A stretch of DNA of 64,000 nucleotides from Cinclus cinclus (taxonomy: Eukaryota; Chordata; Aves; Passeriformes; Cinclidae). Position 1 is the first letter of the stretch. Every line of letters begins with the position of its first letter. Positions 12,369 to 25,400 of this stretch are shown piece after piece. The position numbers and the translations under genes are program-made. The stretch is taken from the NCBI RefSeq assembly GCF_963662255.1, contig NC_085052.1, forward strand, positions 28,406,654 to 28,470,653, in the 5' to 3' direction. The notes under the pieces are model-generated. The model did no database searches. It had not been told where the DNA came from and saw only the letters and a list, made by a program, of their open reading frames with translations.

Positions 12369-15300
12369 TATCAAAAGTTCTCCTGGTAGGGAACAATGAC
12401 AGGTAACTGAACCCCACATCCTCCTCCCCATCCTGCCAGCAGCAAGACAGCTAATACTGACAGACCACCTGAACACCTACCAAGCCACAGAAATCATTCT
12501 GGTTTAATAAAAGGCAGCTTGCAATAAGGTATTTGTGGGGAATGCAAAAGTGAGCACAACTCTGATAGCCTAAAACACAGCACTGCTGCATTGACAATCA
12601 ACAGCCCAGCAGTAATCCTGTGCAACAGCCTGGGGAGGAGGGGGGCTGCCACTGGCTCTGCATTCCCATGTGGATAGCCATGCCTTGGCTGGGAAAGCAG
12701 GAATCAACCACAGAGCTTCACCTTACACAAATATTTTGTTCCCTGTGCTGGAATCCAGCTGCCACTGTGATTGGCCTCCTCCAGCCCTGGAGACAGAGCA
12801 AGGAACACTGGCTGGAGTGACTTGCAAAGGAGCCAAGAAAATCCTGCATTTGGAATGCTTTGTTCCATCAAATCAAACCCCACTTGAAGAATAAGTGACC
12901 AGTTGCTCTGGGAGACCGAGTAGAGGTTCAGCACGGAATGGGGGCGAAACTTAAAGCTTGAGGAGAGGTTGTCTTGGCAACATTTTCTGATTCATATTTA
13001 AAGATAAAATCATTCTCCAAAGCTAATGTAAAGTGGATGCCAGAGATAAGAAGAAAATGTAGGCACTCATGACATCTTCATAGCAGAAAGCTCTGCCTTC
13101 TGTCAGTTGCCTGAATTGTTTTGGGACTGCTTGGTCAGGTATCCTCTGTTCATTGTAAAATATTCATTTTGTTCATTTTGTTAAGGCAAACAATTAAGTC
13201 TGGAAAAACACAGCATAAGCTCCTCCAAGACACCATGTGAAACAACACAATGCCTCAATATTCAAAGTACCACCTTTTTTTACATATATTAACAGACAAG
13301 TGGACAACCATAACATTGCTGCACAGACATGTTCTCTCTATCCATTGCAGGCAACTTGCACAGGTAGGCACCTTATAAAACACAGAGACATAAAAATTTT
13401 TCACTTTTTATTTTTTTTTAGAGCTCTTTGAAAGTGATCGATTTTAAGGGCCTTAAGTGTTGTCTTGACTACTTCTGCAAGGAATCTCATTAGCCCAGAG
13501 TCTGATGAGAAGGGCAGGAAAACCCATGAAACCCTGACAGGGACCTGGCACAGCCCAGGACAGAGTGACAATGCCCCAGTGATCCCTGCTGCATCCCATC
13601 CAGGTGCCTGGGCAACCCATCCAGGTGCTGCCTTCCAGCAGTAATCTCTTAGGGCAGAAATTCCAATTAGTAATCATGTTCAAGGAATTACTTTGTTGCT
13701 AAAATGCTCTAATTTAATAAGAGTTCTACCTTAGAAGAATATAGACACTGCCTGATTTTGCATTCTTTCTGTACTTCTGCCAGGAAAATGAGAACAGAGC
13801 TAAACTCGAAAGTCCCAGACTATTTATCTATTTTTCAAGTTTAACACCAAAGAAAGGAAAAATTAAAAAAAAAAAAAAGGTAGCAAACCCTACATTTTTC
13901 TACATTTACTTTCCTTCTGTTTTGCTTTAATGGATCATTGCACTCAGCCTAAAATCCCACATGAAAACAATTCCAGCAGGAAATAAAAACAATTTACAAG
14001 GTTTTGCTGTGCCCCTTCAGTCTCCCTCTCAAAGACTGCAGGACCCAGTGAGGTTGGTGGGTTCCATCTCCAGGGCTCCTCAGATGCCCCCTTTTTTTTT
14101 AACCCCACAACTCGCCCCTGTGCTATAAAAGGCCCAGTGCCTTCCTGTCACCTCTGATCTCCACTGACTTTCCACCACCTTGTCCCCAGCCAATAACAGC
14201 TGAGTGATTATCGTTTTCTGCAGATTATCACCTCTAAGTACCTTAAGACATTCCCAACTTTTGTAATTTGACAGTCTCTGCTTTTCCTGCCTAACTGCAT
14301 CTTTCTCCATCCACCCCTCTCTGCTCTCCAGTATTCTCTTGAGCAGCCTCTTGAGGTAACTACTGCTGAAGTTGGAAGAATTGAGGTAAATTGCTGGAGA
14401 AGATTGATTTAAACACAGGTGATATCTTCATCACATCTTCCAGTGTGTGAATAATAGACATTCCTTAATTCCCCTCCTAACAACCATTACTCATTGCAGA
14501 GAGGCTCCGTGATCCCTCACTCCCAGGCTCAGCTGAGCACTATAGTATTGCAATTTTTCTATCAGCCACTCAGCACAATTTCAAAGGAAACTTTAAGAGT
14601 AATTTCACCATTTTGACTTGAATTTCTTTTTTATTAGCTATCTTACTTTCTTCAGTTCTGGCTTGTAGCACTGCTCTGCTCCCAGATGGCACAATCCTTC
14701 CCTCACCAAGGACAAGCCTGACATGTTTGTGAAGGCAGGATTTTCTTAATGTGAACAAAGAGGTGGCTGAGAAGGAGGATGCAATAATTACATTTAACTG
14801 GCTAGCAATAAAGGATGATCCCAAATACCTGCTGTTAATGCAATCTAAGTCTCAGCTATAGCTGAAAAGAAAGGGGGATGAAGGAAAAAATTCAGAAGGG
14901 CAGACCATGAAAGCTTTACCTGTGTCTGATGTAAGTGATAAAGTGGAACACCTATCTTAACATCAGCAAAAATAGGGGATTTGTGGCCAAAACAGCTCAA
15001 TCTTGAAGAAGTGAAAAGACTGAGAGAGTTACACAAAGAAGCAGCACCAAAGAAAAGTTCCTTTTGAATATATTTCAGCGTTAACAGTGCTGGTTTTAGC
15101 TGCAGGAACATGAAGCCTATAAGGGTAGGTACAAAAGATGTGAGTTTTTTTCACTTTACCTCAAGAATGTAAATAATGCTTTAAAAAATCACTTACTTAC
15201 ATATTAATTATATCCTCTAGAGAAGGGACAGTATCTACCAGTAATTTTCCTTAACAATTGAGCCAGCTGTGTGCTCCCAGTATCAGGGCTGGTCACTGGG

Positions 15301-15484
15301 CACTCATCCCAAACTCCTGCAGATAGGACCCAGCCACAGGAAGCTGGGCAGGGTTCTCTGCCATGGTCTTTCCTCCTCCTTTACATAGAGAAAAGTTCTG
15401 TGAAATGAAGGATTTGGGACAGGAGTTTCTAAGATGTTCAGATTTTTAATGTTACAGACATAGGTCTAATGGGACCCTCAAAAG
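12369..15484. other. Unique noncoding sequence
   Basis: No gene or transposon is recognised. A 13-bp word 'cccatccaggtgc' is repeated 21 bp apart (13595 and 13616). Poly-A runs occur near 13864-13878. Short open frames on both strands have no family features. Confidence 0.55.
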
Positions 15485-15833
15485 AGTTTTGGGAGGGTAG
15501 GATTTGTTCAGCCTTGAGAGAAGAATCCAGGGAGATCTTAGCGTCACTTCCAGTGCTGAAAGGGGCTCCAAGAGAGCTGGAGAGGGACTTGAGGCAAGGG
15601 ATGGAGGGACAGGACACAGGGAATGGCTTCCCACTGCCAGAGGGCAGGGATGGATGGGATATTGGGAAGGAATTGTTCCCTGGGAGGGTGGGCAGGACCT
15701 GGCACAGGGTGCCCAGAGAAGCTGTGGCTGCCCCTGGATCCCTGGAAGTGTCCAAGGCCAGGCTGGAATTTGGGGCTTGGAGCAGCCTGGGATAGTGGAA
15801 GGTGTCCCTGCCCATGGCAGGGGGTGGAACGAG
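15485..15833 (+). mobile_element. CR1 LINE fragment, sense, lacking its 3' terminus
   Basis: The body contains 'ggcagggatggatgggatat', 'ggaattgttccctgggaggg', 'tggaagtgtccaaggccagg' and 'ggtgtccctgcccatggcag', all in CR1 sense order. It stops at 'gggggtggaac' and runs straight into unrelated sequence, so the usual 'cccttccaacccaaaccattctgtgattc'-type end is missing. Overlapping open frames of 206 (plus) and 203 (minus) codons run through and beyond this segment and are not genes. Loss of a CR1 3' end implies a later deletion or rearrangement. Confidence 0.93.
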
Positions 15834-16962
15834 CTGTGGAGAGAGTGCTCAATGAAAGTTGGCTGTTGTGCAGGAACTCAGTGTATCCTGTCACTTGTCT
15901 GTCTCCCAGACTGTGACAATTGGTGGCCACTGGACATGGTACAACAGCTGCCATGGGTGGAGCAGGGGGACAGAAGGGCCAGCTGGGAAGAGCTGCCTGC
16001 AGCCTTCGAGCTGAAAAGAGCAGTGAGGAGAGCTGCTTTTGGTCTGGACATCCCTTTTTTATTTTTTCTTTTTTTTTATATAGGTGGAATGCCCAAAGTA
16101 GTCCTTCCTTCAGCACTGCACTAGTGTACACTACACTAGTGTACACTTTGCACACAGTTACAGCTACTCAGGTATGTCATAAATAATTCCCAGTTGAAAG
16201 GTGATCTGTGCCAAGTAGTCCTGGAACTGTGACAGTATTGCTTCCTGGAAGAATATACCCTGTAAATACTCAGTTCACTAATTATCTTTCTTTTTTTAAA
16301 AGGATTTTTCAAATTAACAGAATAGCTGGTCCTTATGGTCACACGTTTATTCCAGCATAACACCCTCTTTCTTTTGTATTTTACTGAAACTAATCAAATT
16401 ATGGAAAATGAACCAAATTCTGCCAGACAGATCTAACCATGTTTTTGAAATCTGCATTCTTCAAGGAGGCAGAACTAGACTTGGCCAGCTTGAGTGCATG
16501 GTCTTCAGCACCACGAGACCCTGTCCTCCAGGTATGTACTCTCATTTTAACCAAAAAAAGGGATAAAACACAACAAACAGGCTTTAATAACCTTAACCAC
16601 ATAGTGCGAGAACCACGGACTAAACGTTTCTGAGGGGAATGACCTGGACTTGAAAACGCGAGAGCAGGCTGGCAAGTTTATAATCAAAGCATCCTCCATA
16701 GCAAAAGAAACAGCCATTAATGCAATAAAGCCATGTGGGCTTGTAGTGGACTTGTTAAAGCAGTTAGAAACTGAGAGTAATGTTGGGCAGCGAGGAGAGG
16801 GCAGCGGGAGGAGCAGCGGGAGGCGTGGACACCACACTGGGTGTGAGAGAGAACAGGACAGGCAAAGCATATGGCCACAAACAAATCACATATTTCTAAT
16901 AATCACCACCATTTCCCTTAATTTCATTCCAGCTCCCCTGTCACTTATTTTGCTTTTTAATA
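15834..16962. other. Unique sequence with a palindromic tandem repeat and a possible conserved element
   Basis: No gene is supported. It contains T-rich runs at about 16054-16079, a 15-bp palindromic tandem repeat at 16120-16149, and an unusual unique stretch at about 16600-16780 that carries several CpGs and is discussed as a finding. Confidence 0.5.
16120..16149. repeat. 15-bp tandem duplication built of small palindromes
   Basis: The unit 'actagtgtacactac' at 16120-16134 is followed by 'actagtgtacact' at 16135. Each copy contains the palindromes actagt and gtgtacac, so the array can pair with itself. Confidence 0.9.
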
Positions 16963-17150
16963 GAATCGTGGGATCACAGAGATGTTTGGGTTGGACGGAC
17001 CTTAAAGATCATCTTGTTACACCTTTCTGCTGTAGGCAGGGACACCTTCCACTATTCCAGGTTGCTCTAAGCCCTGCCCAACCTGGCCTTGGACACTGCC
17101 AGTGATGGGGGCCCTACAACTTATCTGGGCAACCTGTTCATGGTGTGAAA
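16963..17150 (-). mobile_element. CR1 LINE fragment, 3' end, antisense
   Basis: On the plus strand it reads 'tagaatcgtgggatcacaga', 'gtttgggttggacggacctt', 'agggacaccttccactattc' and 'cctggccttggacactgcca', the reverse complement of the CR1 3' end. The terminal octamer is at the low-coordinate side. It is more diverged than the copy at 53.7 kb. It lies in opposite orientation to the 15485-15833 copy. Confidence 0.88.
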
Positions 17151-17849
17151 AATAACAGAGTGATTCAGTTACCTGCGTACATGACCTGAGTGGCCCTTCC
17201 AACCTGAAAAAGGCATAAAACCCTCACAAAAGTCAGTTTACATGCTTGTCCATGGCAGTGCACTTATCCTTCTGTTCTGCCAGTCCCGTAGCTGTGCAAA
17301 GACTTCAGAGCAGCCAGAGGATGAGCTGAAAGAGAACAAAAATCTGTTCAGTTTGCTTGCAAAACAGCAAACAGATGCAAGAAGACAAGTGAAAAGAACA
17401 TTAACTCCATGAATTCAGGCATACCTTTAGAAAAGCCTAGGGGGAAGTACTTCCAGATTCATTTTTCCCTCTTCCTTACACTGAAGGCTCTTTGGTATCA
17501 AAACATCCATCTCCTGGAAATGGAATTAAACAAGTTCAAACACACTCACCTCCCAAAACACAGAAGCACCTGTTTTCTCTCCCTTCACTATTTTCTCCAA
17601 GTGAGACATTGCCACTCAAGTATGGAGGAAAAAACATATATTTTAGTTGCTCAAACAAAACCACTAGCAGATACTGGATCCTCTGGGACCTGGACAAGTT
17701 ATGCTAGCACTTTTCTCTCCTGACCATTTAACAAGGCAGTGTCTATAGCCAAACATATACACAGAGGTCAAGAACTGATGTATTTGGGTGTTTCTGAACT
17801 TGAGATTTTACCTGCTGTATGCTGTTATCCATCCTGCCTTTTGTTTTGA

Positions 17850-17930
17850 CAACACAGAATGGTTTGGGATGGAAAGGACCTTAAAAATCAGCTACACAAA
17901 CATTTGGGACACCATCATTGGTAATGATGT
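17850..17930 (-). mobile_element. Short CR1 3' end fragment, antisense
   Basis: The string 'cacagaatggtttgggatgg' followed by 'aaaggaccttaaaaatc' and 'gggacaccatc' is the reverse complement of a CR1 3' end. Only about 80 bp remain, so this is a decayed or very short insertion. Confidence 0.75.
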
Positions 17931-20797
17931 TTCACCATTAATTACATTTTTTCTGCCTTAAGCTTTTCATAATATTAAACTCAATCATGATCTTTTAAAG
18001 AAGAGAACTCTGTATGAACAGTAGCTTCATTCAGACAGAGATTACCCCCTCTGAATTTTTAAATAGATTAGAAGATAAATACTAATAAAATTAGTTTATA
18101 CAGGGAAATTAGAAGGATCAATGAATAACGTTACCCTGTATAATTGAACACACAAATCCTATCACACTATTAAGGGAACCTGATTATGCCTGATTTGCAA
18201 AACTGGAGAGAGCAAAATAATCAAACTGATTAATAAATGAAGTGGCTCCTTGCTCTGTTCCACCAAAGCCTGGCATCCCTAGCACTGATGTGCACAGCCT
18301 CCTCCTCCTCCTCCTTCACTGCAAACATTTCAGCTGTGTTTACCCCTGCTCAGAAAAGCTGAACAAAATGCAACACTGTGGGATAGGTCAGGCTGAAATA
18401 CAGCTGGAATGCTTCAATTCAGGGGAGTTATAGCACAGGATCTTTCCTGTGTGCTTCAGAAGGGTTATGTGAAACTGCAGCAGAGGCAGAACAGGCCAAT
18501 GCCAATGGCACCTGTGAGGGCAGACTTTCCCTGAATCCCACAAGCTCTGGCATTACATGACTCTGTCTCTAGGCTAGCAGTAAAACAGACCACCACATAT
18601 CCCTAGAAAACTGAGCAGTGTCTTAAGAGAAGAAGATGCTTATTTTCTTCACAAGGTATTGACTGTTCAAGGAAACAAAGTGTGCATGACTACAGCAGTA
18701 AGGAAAATCAGAATTTTCCATTATCTTTATAATGAATTTAATTTCCTGAACTTGGTTTGGGTTTTTTATTTCATTTACTGACAGGCACAATATTCAGCGA
18801 TGCAATCTTCATGCTTCTAAAAGTGAAGGAGTTATGCCAGTTATGCCATACTCTTTACCAGAGGCTGTTTATTAAGCATTTCCTTTTCATTAAATTTATT
18901 TGCAAATTTCATTTGCATGGAAGCAAATGAAAATGTAAACCTTGAGGAAAGGAAATAAAATAGGTGAGAAAAATGTTAGTTTCAACTGCCATTAGCAATG
19001 TGCTAGAATTCTGAACGATAGACCTATAGAAATAAGCAACTATTAAAAAATATATATATTATTTGTTTATCATCTTTCTGAGGCCCTGTCTACAAAGGTA
19101 CAAAAAAGATCCTACTTGGAAAGAAGTCCACTCCAAATGACCCTGTTGTTTGTTTGTAGAAACCCTACCTGGCTCCTTCCTGGTGGGTATTGAATGAGAG
19201 ATGAGGCCAAGAAGAAAATGGTGCCTTGCTATGAAGGCAGCTGTGGAATGATGAAAAGAGCACGGGGAGGAACAACTCAGAGATTGGTTTATAAATGAGA
19301 CTTTTTTTCTAAGAGTTCTCAGTGATCTGGCTCCTGGAGGGGCAAGTGGGCTGCTGCACAACCAGTGTGTTCCTGCAGAGCCCACTTAGAATATTTACTA
19401 GGGACTATATCCTACAGAATTGTCCTGGCTACTCTACAGTATTAATATCGGTACTTTTCCCTTGTGCTTTTCATATCAGAAAATTAAATTCATAAAGCAC
19501 TTCCCTTTCATAATTGCTTGGTATCCTAATATAGCAATCTGCAAACATCTACAAAGGGCACTATAATCTCCAAATATAGCAAATAGAGTTTGAGTATTTT
19601 AATAAAGGCCTGCTTTGAGCTAAAACCAGGCAGCTTAGAGCCACACTAGATCCTTCTCCTGTGCTGCACACTCAACAAGACGCTACAGCTATTACAGAAA
19701 AAAAGAACAGCAGTGATAAACATCTGTGGCTTGTGTTACTGAGGAGTCCTGCAGCGCACTGATCCTTTAATTATATGCAGGAGCTTTCTCTACTCTTAGG
19801 TAGCAGTGTCTGGATTTATAGACAGTGCTCTGAAGTCTCAGCAAACTTTCCCACTCCTTGCCCCAAAATGTGAAAGTTGACTGGGAGAGGAGGAGGAAGG
19901 CAGAAGGCTGCTCACACCAGTCATGACCCAAAACAAAGGCAGGGAGACTGTCGTGTTTTCTTCTCTACAGTCAAACTAGTTTCTTCTCACATCTGGTAGC
20001 CTTATAAAAAGTCCTTTAAAAAAGCCTAACCATCACAGAAATTAAAGCTATTTGGGACACATACCACATTTGCTCATTTACTTAGGCTTTGTAAGTGCTG
20101 GCTTGACTAAGCTTCAATCTTCATGGTGTATTTGAAAGTTAGAGCAGCACAAACAGAAAATGACAGCAGTCACTGCGTAAACACTGAGCACGAAAGAGGA
20201 ATGGTAAAGTGAGACCGTGTTAACCATCAGTACAGACAGGAAAAGCTACAACTTGAATTGAAAAAGTTCAATGGCTCTGAGGATCCTGGCAGCTGCTGGA
20301 TTCACAGAACAAGATGAAAAACCCCAAGCTCAATGGAGCAGGAAAGAGATGCAGCAAGACATGGAAATGGAGCAGAAACAGGAGGGAAAGAATCGCACCA
20401 CTAATCTAGAGCAATGCCAGCAGTGAAACTGAGGGAAGGTGGATCTCCCTTACTGAAACCATCATGTACAGGCTTCATCATTCTGCCAACTTTTTTCTAA
20501 GGAAAGAAGCTTTCTGTTCCTAATGTTCCTGGGAGAAGCTGAATCACAGATCTCTTGTGATATGACTGTAAAACTGAGGATAACTCAAAATGGCCTGGGT
20601 GCAGTTTGCAGTAGCAGCTTCACTGGTTTCCCAAGCATTCGGATTTTATCCAATGATGGAAGACTCCTCGCTGAGTCCTGAACTGTAATGCCCTAAAAAG
20701 CACCATACCCTTCTTGAAGCAGGAGATCTGGGTCTAGAGGGAACTGTTCTGAGCCAGACTGCTGTGTTATGGAGAACATACAATCAAGGACAAGGGA

Positions 20798-20816
20798 GCT
20801 GCTGCTGCTGCTGCTG
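20798..20816. repeat. (GCT)6 trinucleotide run
   Basis: Six uninterrupted GCT triplets. There is no supported coding frame, so it is treated as a simple repeat. Confidence 0.95.
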
Positions 20817-21019
20817 TATGCCCAGCTGTGTATGTGGGTACGTGCTGTCATACCCAGAACAAGCAGGATATGCCCAGGGGTGTTTGCCACTCTGCCCAGA
20901 CTGGTACAAGGATCTCCTGATGCAGATTTCTCAGCTTTCCATATCTGGCATAATCTATGCTTCTCTGTCCCTCCCCATTCTGCTGAAGTTTTGTTTATTT
21001 AAATCCATTCACTGTGTTC

Positions 21020-21354
21020 TGTCTTGGTTTGAAAGACAGGTGTCTGCTAAGGCAGACAGGAGGAGGCAGGAGCCTCTTTTTTGGAAAAGGAGAATGTATA
21101 ACTCCTCACTCCAAATTATTATAAATTTGAAATTAAGGGGCTCTCAGGCAAAGACATGGGAATAGGAATAACATTTATTTACTAGGAAAACTAAGATAGA
21201 AATACAGTTTTACAGAGAAACAACCCAAAAAAACCCATTGACTGAGTCAGAGGAGAGAAGACCTGTTGGAGATCTTGAAGAGAAGCCAAACAGTTCCAGT
21301 AAAAAAATGGTCCTGGATAAACCTTTCTTGCCATAGCTAATGAGGAAAACTAGG

Positions 21355-21386
<32 letters not shown>

Positions 21387-21650
21387 TTCCTTTTTCTCTC
21401 TGTCTGTTTGCAGCCAAGAACTCGGAGACTACTGCCGAGAACTTGGAAAAAGTTGAACTCTTATCTCTATGTTTTGAATACAGCATGAAAAAATTCCATC
21501 ACTCCCCCACTTTTCTCTGCCTCTCTCTCTCTCTCTCTCTCTGGATTTAGCTTAAAGCTACAAGACCCATTTCTGAGCAAAGAGACAGAGTATGAGATAC
21601 CAGCATCATAAAGTCACCTGAAATATGGACTGCCAACCTTCCTAGTCCTT
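21020..21650 (+). mobile_element. ERVL-like passerine LTR
   Basis: The left edge 'tgtcttggtttgaaagacag' followed by 'gtgtctgctaaggcagacag', 'aattattataaatttgaaat' and 'ggggctctcaggcaaagaca' matches a common songbird LTR. Inside it are an (AAAAC)n run (21354-21384) and a (CT)11 run (21521-21542). The later 'gcttaaagctacaagaccc' and 'gagataccagcatcataaag' blocks fit the same LTR. I could not fix the right border; no clear terminal CA with a target-site duplication was found. There is no internal retroviral sequence, so it is probably a solo LTR. Confidence 0.75.
21521..21542. repeat. (CT)11 dinucleotide run
   Basis: Eleven uninterrupted CT dinucleotides inside the LTR. A pyrimidine-rich stretch is a normal part of this LTR family and here it has expanded. 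Confidence 0.95.
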
Positions 21651-22309
21651 AACAAGTTTATTTCCTTTTGAACATCAAAGTTGGGTGTCCTGTTATGCCA
21701 TTTGTTAATTAGAACTCTTTATTACAGGTTCCCTTCTCAAATGTATGATGCAGCCACCTTCATAGCCATTCAACCATGCTCACCTGACAACACACCTGGT
21801 TATCACTCAGCAACATCTTTCTCAGGGAACAGTCTGGGGCTGTCACGATGATCAGTACTAAGGAAAAAGGCTTTCCTTGAAATATTACTAAATATTTGTC
21901 TAAGTGCCAGTGGAATATTAAATGCATGCCTCAAGAGAAATCCTCTTTAACAGTTTACCTGGAAGTGCACTCTGTAAACAAGGGCTTCTCTGTATTTTCA
22001 TTACCTCTATAAGAGACTGACCTTTCATTATCAAGCATGTGTTTGCTACTTATGGGGGGAAAAAAGAAAATAAAAAACTGCTGGAGAATTTCAGGAAAAA
22101 AAATGCACTGAGTTTTAATGAAGAAAAATTAATCAAAATGACTGTGTTTGCCTTAACACAGCTTGTGCCTGTCTGTTTAAAGCAGCTGCCCTCTGGGATA
22201 GGGTAAAGAAGGCAGAGCCAGAGCCCCCACTCAGTGTGCAGGTAAAGGACAGGGATCCAGAGGCACAAGGCAGAAAAAGGGAACTTTTTTTTCACCTCAG
22301 AGTGGTCTT
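21651..22309. other. Unique noncoding sequence, possibly including the LTR end
   Basis: No gene is seen. The words 'ggggctgtcacgatgatcag' near 21836 may belong to the right part of the upstream LTR or to another retroviral fragment, but I cannot decide. Confidence 0.45.
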
Positions 22310-22475
22310 ACACTGGAGCAGGACTCCAGAGCAACAGAGGAATCTCCATCCTTGGATATTCAGAGTTCACCTAGACAAGCAAGTTCTTGAGCAACCTGAC
22401 TGCTCTAAGCAAGGGGTTGGACAAGGAGCCCCTAGAAGTCTCTTCCCACCTCATTTATTTTCCAGTTCTACAATT
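22310..22475 (+). mobile_element. CR1 LINE fragment, older subfamily, sense
   Basis: The order 'ggaatctccatccttggata', 'ttcagagttcacctagacaa', 'gagcaacctgactgctctaa', 'gcaaggggttggacaaggag' and 'tctcttcccacctcat' follows the CR1 3' region of the subfamily that carries 'gagcaacctgctctagctgaccctgctttgagcagg' type sequence. It is diverged and 5'-truncated. It explains the open frame of 133 codons across it. Confidence 0.8.
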
Positions 22476-25400
22476 TTAATAGAGTTGGGGAATAAATTAC
22501 CAAGAAAGAACATATTGACTCCTTCATTCACTCTTCCCAAGATGCACCTGAAACTAGGCAAAGGAAATGGACTGCTACCTTCCAGAACAGGTTGGAGCCA
22601 AGTTGTGACATCTGTTTCTCTGGTCCTAGAATCATGAGCCAGACACAGTTAGGGTGATAAAAAGGGGTTACCTCTATGTAAGAATCCTTAGGTGCACAAT
22701 TTGTCAGGCAGAAAATGCCAAAGATGCACTCTCCACATAATGCATGTACAATTTTCATAGATTTTGCACATAAGCTGACTAGAGTCCGCAGATAAAAGTG
22801 TGCCTGGTGAAGTATTCCCCCCAGCTCTAGCACCTTCTAAATCCTCCTCCCTCAGATGAGGACTAAGATCTGTTTATAAAAAATATGTCTCAAAGAGCTG
22901 GTTTCAACCTTGGTTTCTAAGGAGAACCAAGATAGCATAGGGGTCCTGGTACGTGTTTCGTCTTTCTGTCTAGAAAAATACTGAAGCTAACCTACAATAA
23001 AAGACTACAAAGCTACAAATATATATGTGTAAAAAATACAGAAGATATATAAAAGTAAAAGACACCTACAATAGAAGACTACAAAGCTACAAATATATAT
23101 GTGAAAAGAATACAGAAGATATATAAAAGAAAAAGACAAAAATCAAGATAGCATCATTTGAAAACAATTTTCCACTCAAAATACTTTTGTAAAATGTACA
23201 CATGTGAGGATGGGGGAAGAAAGAGGACAGAACAAAGTCTGTATATTGCTAGTATTGAAGTAAGGTTGCCAAAGTTTAGAGGACAGAAAAGGAAAGAAAA
23301 TATCTTGGGAGGGAAAATCTGGTAGAAATCTGTGAGCAGATTGAAATTTTCAAGAAAGCTGTTACAGGACAGCTGTTAATAAAAGATAAAAGCTTTATGG
23401 ATTTTTTTTAATACAAGAAAAAAAAAAAGATTCATCCTTTTACATTACTACAGCCAGGGATTAGAGATGGACAACATCATCTGTGAAAATATAGCATTTT
23501 AAACTGGATTCTCAGTGTGAATTGGAACACTGCTCTTCTAGTTGAGCCTGCCTAAGAACCAGTCTAGAAATATCATCAGGTGCCTCTGAGAGAAGAGTTT
23601 CTCAAGGCTTTAAATGCCCCATTCTTTGAAAATAGATTCCAGAACCACGTAGATCTTTTAGAAGTATTTTAAATGTGCCATTTTCTTACTAGACCCAAAC
23701 ACCACAAATTTTAATACACTCAAAAATCTGCTCCTATAGACACAAGTCTGAATGCATGGTATAAAGAACACAATACAAAGGAAACAGTCAGAACACATCT
23801 CTTTGATAAAACATATTACTTGAGGATAATACAGTATTTCCAAAGATGAAAGATGAAGGAAGAAGTGCAATAACTACTGAGCTCGAGAACACCTGGGAAA
23901 AAGGCAAATGAAAAGAGCAGTGAGCTTCAGGTTCATTTTAAAATAATTTAAAATCCTTTGCTGTTTCTGGCATGGTGGAACAAGGACTTACTGCTACTCT
24001 GTAAAACAGCACAATGGAAACCAGCTCCAGTCAACAGCACGTCAGAGATGTTTTTCTAAACAACATCGTGGTGGGTTTCTAGCCTAGTTTACCTGGCTGG
24101 GTCCTTCCTCCATTTTCTCTTCCTGCAATTTCTTCTTTTCCTCTCCTCCTGTCAGCATACGAGTGTGAATACAAGCCAGTGGCTGATCTGATGAAAGGGT
24201 AACTCTGTATAGTATAGGTACTTTCTAGAAACACAATTTCTTTCCTATTCTTTCATTAGGAAAAAAAAAATATTTGACAGTAGAAGAATACATGAGCGTG
24301 GTCTTAAACCAAGAGGTGGTGGCAGAATAAGACAAACTCCTTTTCCCCTGGAGTAACTCTGGCACAGGCTGGATAACTCCTTTGGTGAAGGCACTGTGTG
24401 CTCACTGTGTAAGAACCACTGCTCACACACTCCAGGGAAACAGCCTGACAAGCACTCTGTTTGCCACATACACCCAGCAATAGACTTCAGTTCTCACAGA
24501 TTTCAGGCACATCAAATAACTCAACATAAAAAGAAAGCAACTTTCAGCCCAGCTGAAATAATATAGCTCAATCCATCTCCTCTCCCCCGTATAATCTCAC
24601 TGAGAACAAACAAAAAAAAACAGCCAGGGAATTGATTTTCTCCTGCTGTTGCTTCTCCAGTGCTTTTGTCCTTTTAGTAACACCTCTGGAGACCTGAACT
24701 GCACATTCCTTTTTCAGCAAGTCCTCTTCAGAAATCAATAGCACCTATTCAAGGGATTTATAGCGTGATTCTGCAAAATCCTTTCATGGTGGCTTGCATA
24801 GCTTGTTAAAGAGACTGTGTGCAGCGTTATCCATACAAGAGCTCTTCTGAGATTGAAAAAATAAGTCAATGAAGGGATAGTAGAACAAGTATCACACAAA
24901 TATGTAATGAATCAGTGCAAGATTTTAAGATAACTTCGAGAATGACAGAAGGGGAAAATTCCTGTTTCTTTGGCTTGGGTAAAGGCATTGATACTTGAAG
25001 GTAGAATACCACTGCCACTTTATATGACTGAGTATTCTTGTACTTGTATTATTTATTGTATTCTTTATTATTTTAAGTTCTGGCTTTCTGTATCAGAGGA
25101 AGGATGAGAGAACACTAAGATTTCTGATCAACAGCTGCCATCAGCCAATTCTCAGTGTGATGCAACCAAAAGGGATGAAACTAGTAATAAAACATTTAAC
25201 AATTTGTTTTACTGAAGAACTAGACATGACCCACGCACAGCAAAACCACAGGTGAGTCCAGTTAGAGACAGCCTGTTAATCAGCTCCAGTTGTCAGGCCA
25301 TGTGCAGCCCTGGAAAACCTCCTCCCCAGAGCATAGCTCTCCTGCTCTACCTTTGTGCAGCACTCACAGCAGCTGCTGTTTGACATTCTGTGTGCAATTG

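Larger units (their letters stand above)
17151..21019. other. Mostly unique noncoding sequence
   Basis: Apart from a small CR1 piece at 17850-17930, no gene or transposon is recognised. A (GCT)6 run lies at 20798-20816; the plus-strand frame across it gives poly-cysteine and its complement poly-serine, which marks those frames as chance. T-rich and A-rich words dominate 17.9-19.1 kb. Confidence 0.55.

Noticed and set aside
15504..16155. Overlapping open frames of 206 (plus) and 203 (minus) codons
   Set aside because: Their 5'/3' bulk is CR1 sequence and the remainder is unique DNA; the same bases are open on both strands and no family motif is present.
20764..21165. Plus-strand frame with a poly-cysteine run
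   Set aside because: The cysteines come from the (GCT)6 run read in another frame, and the end of the frame runs into an LTR.
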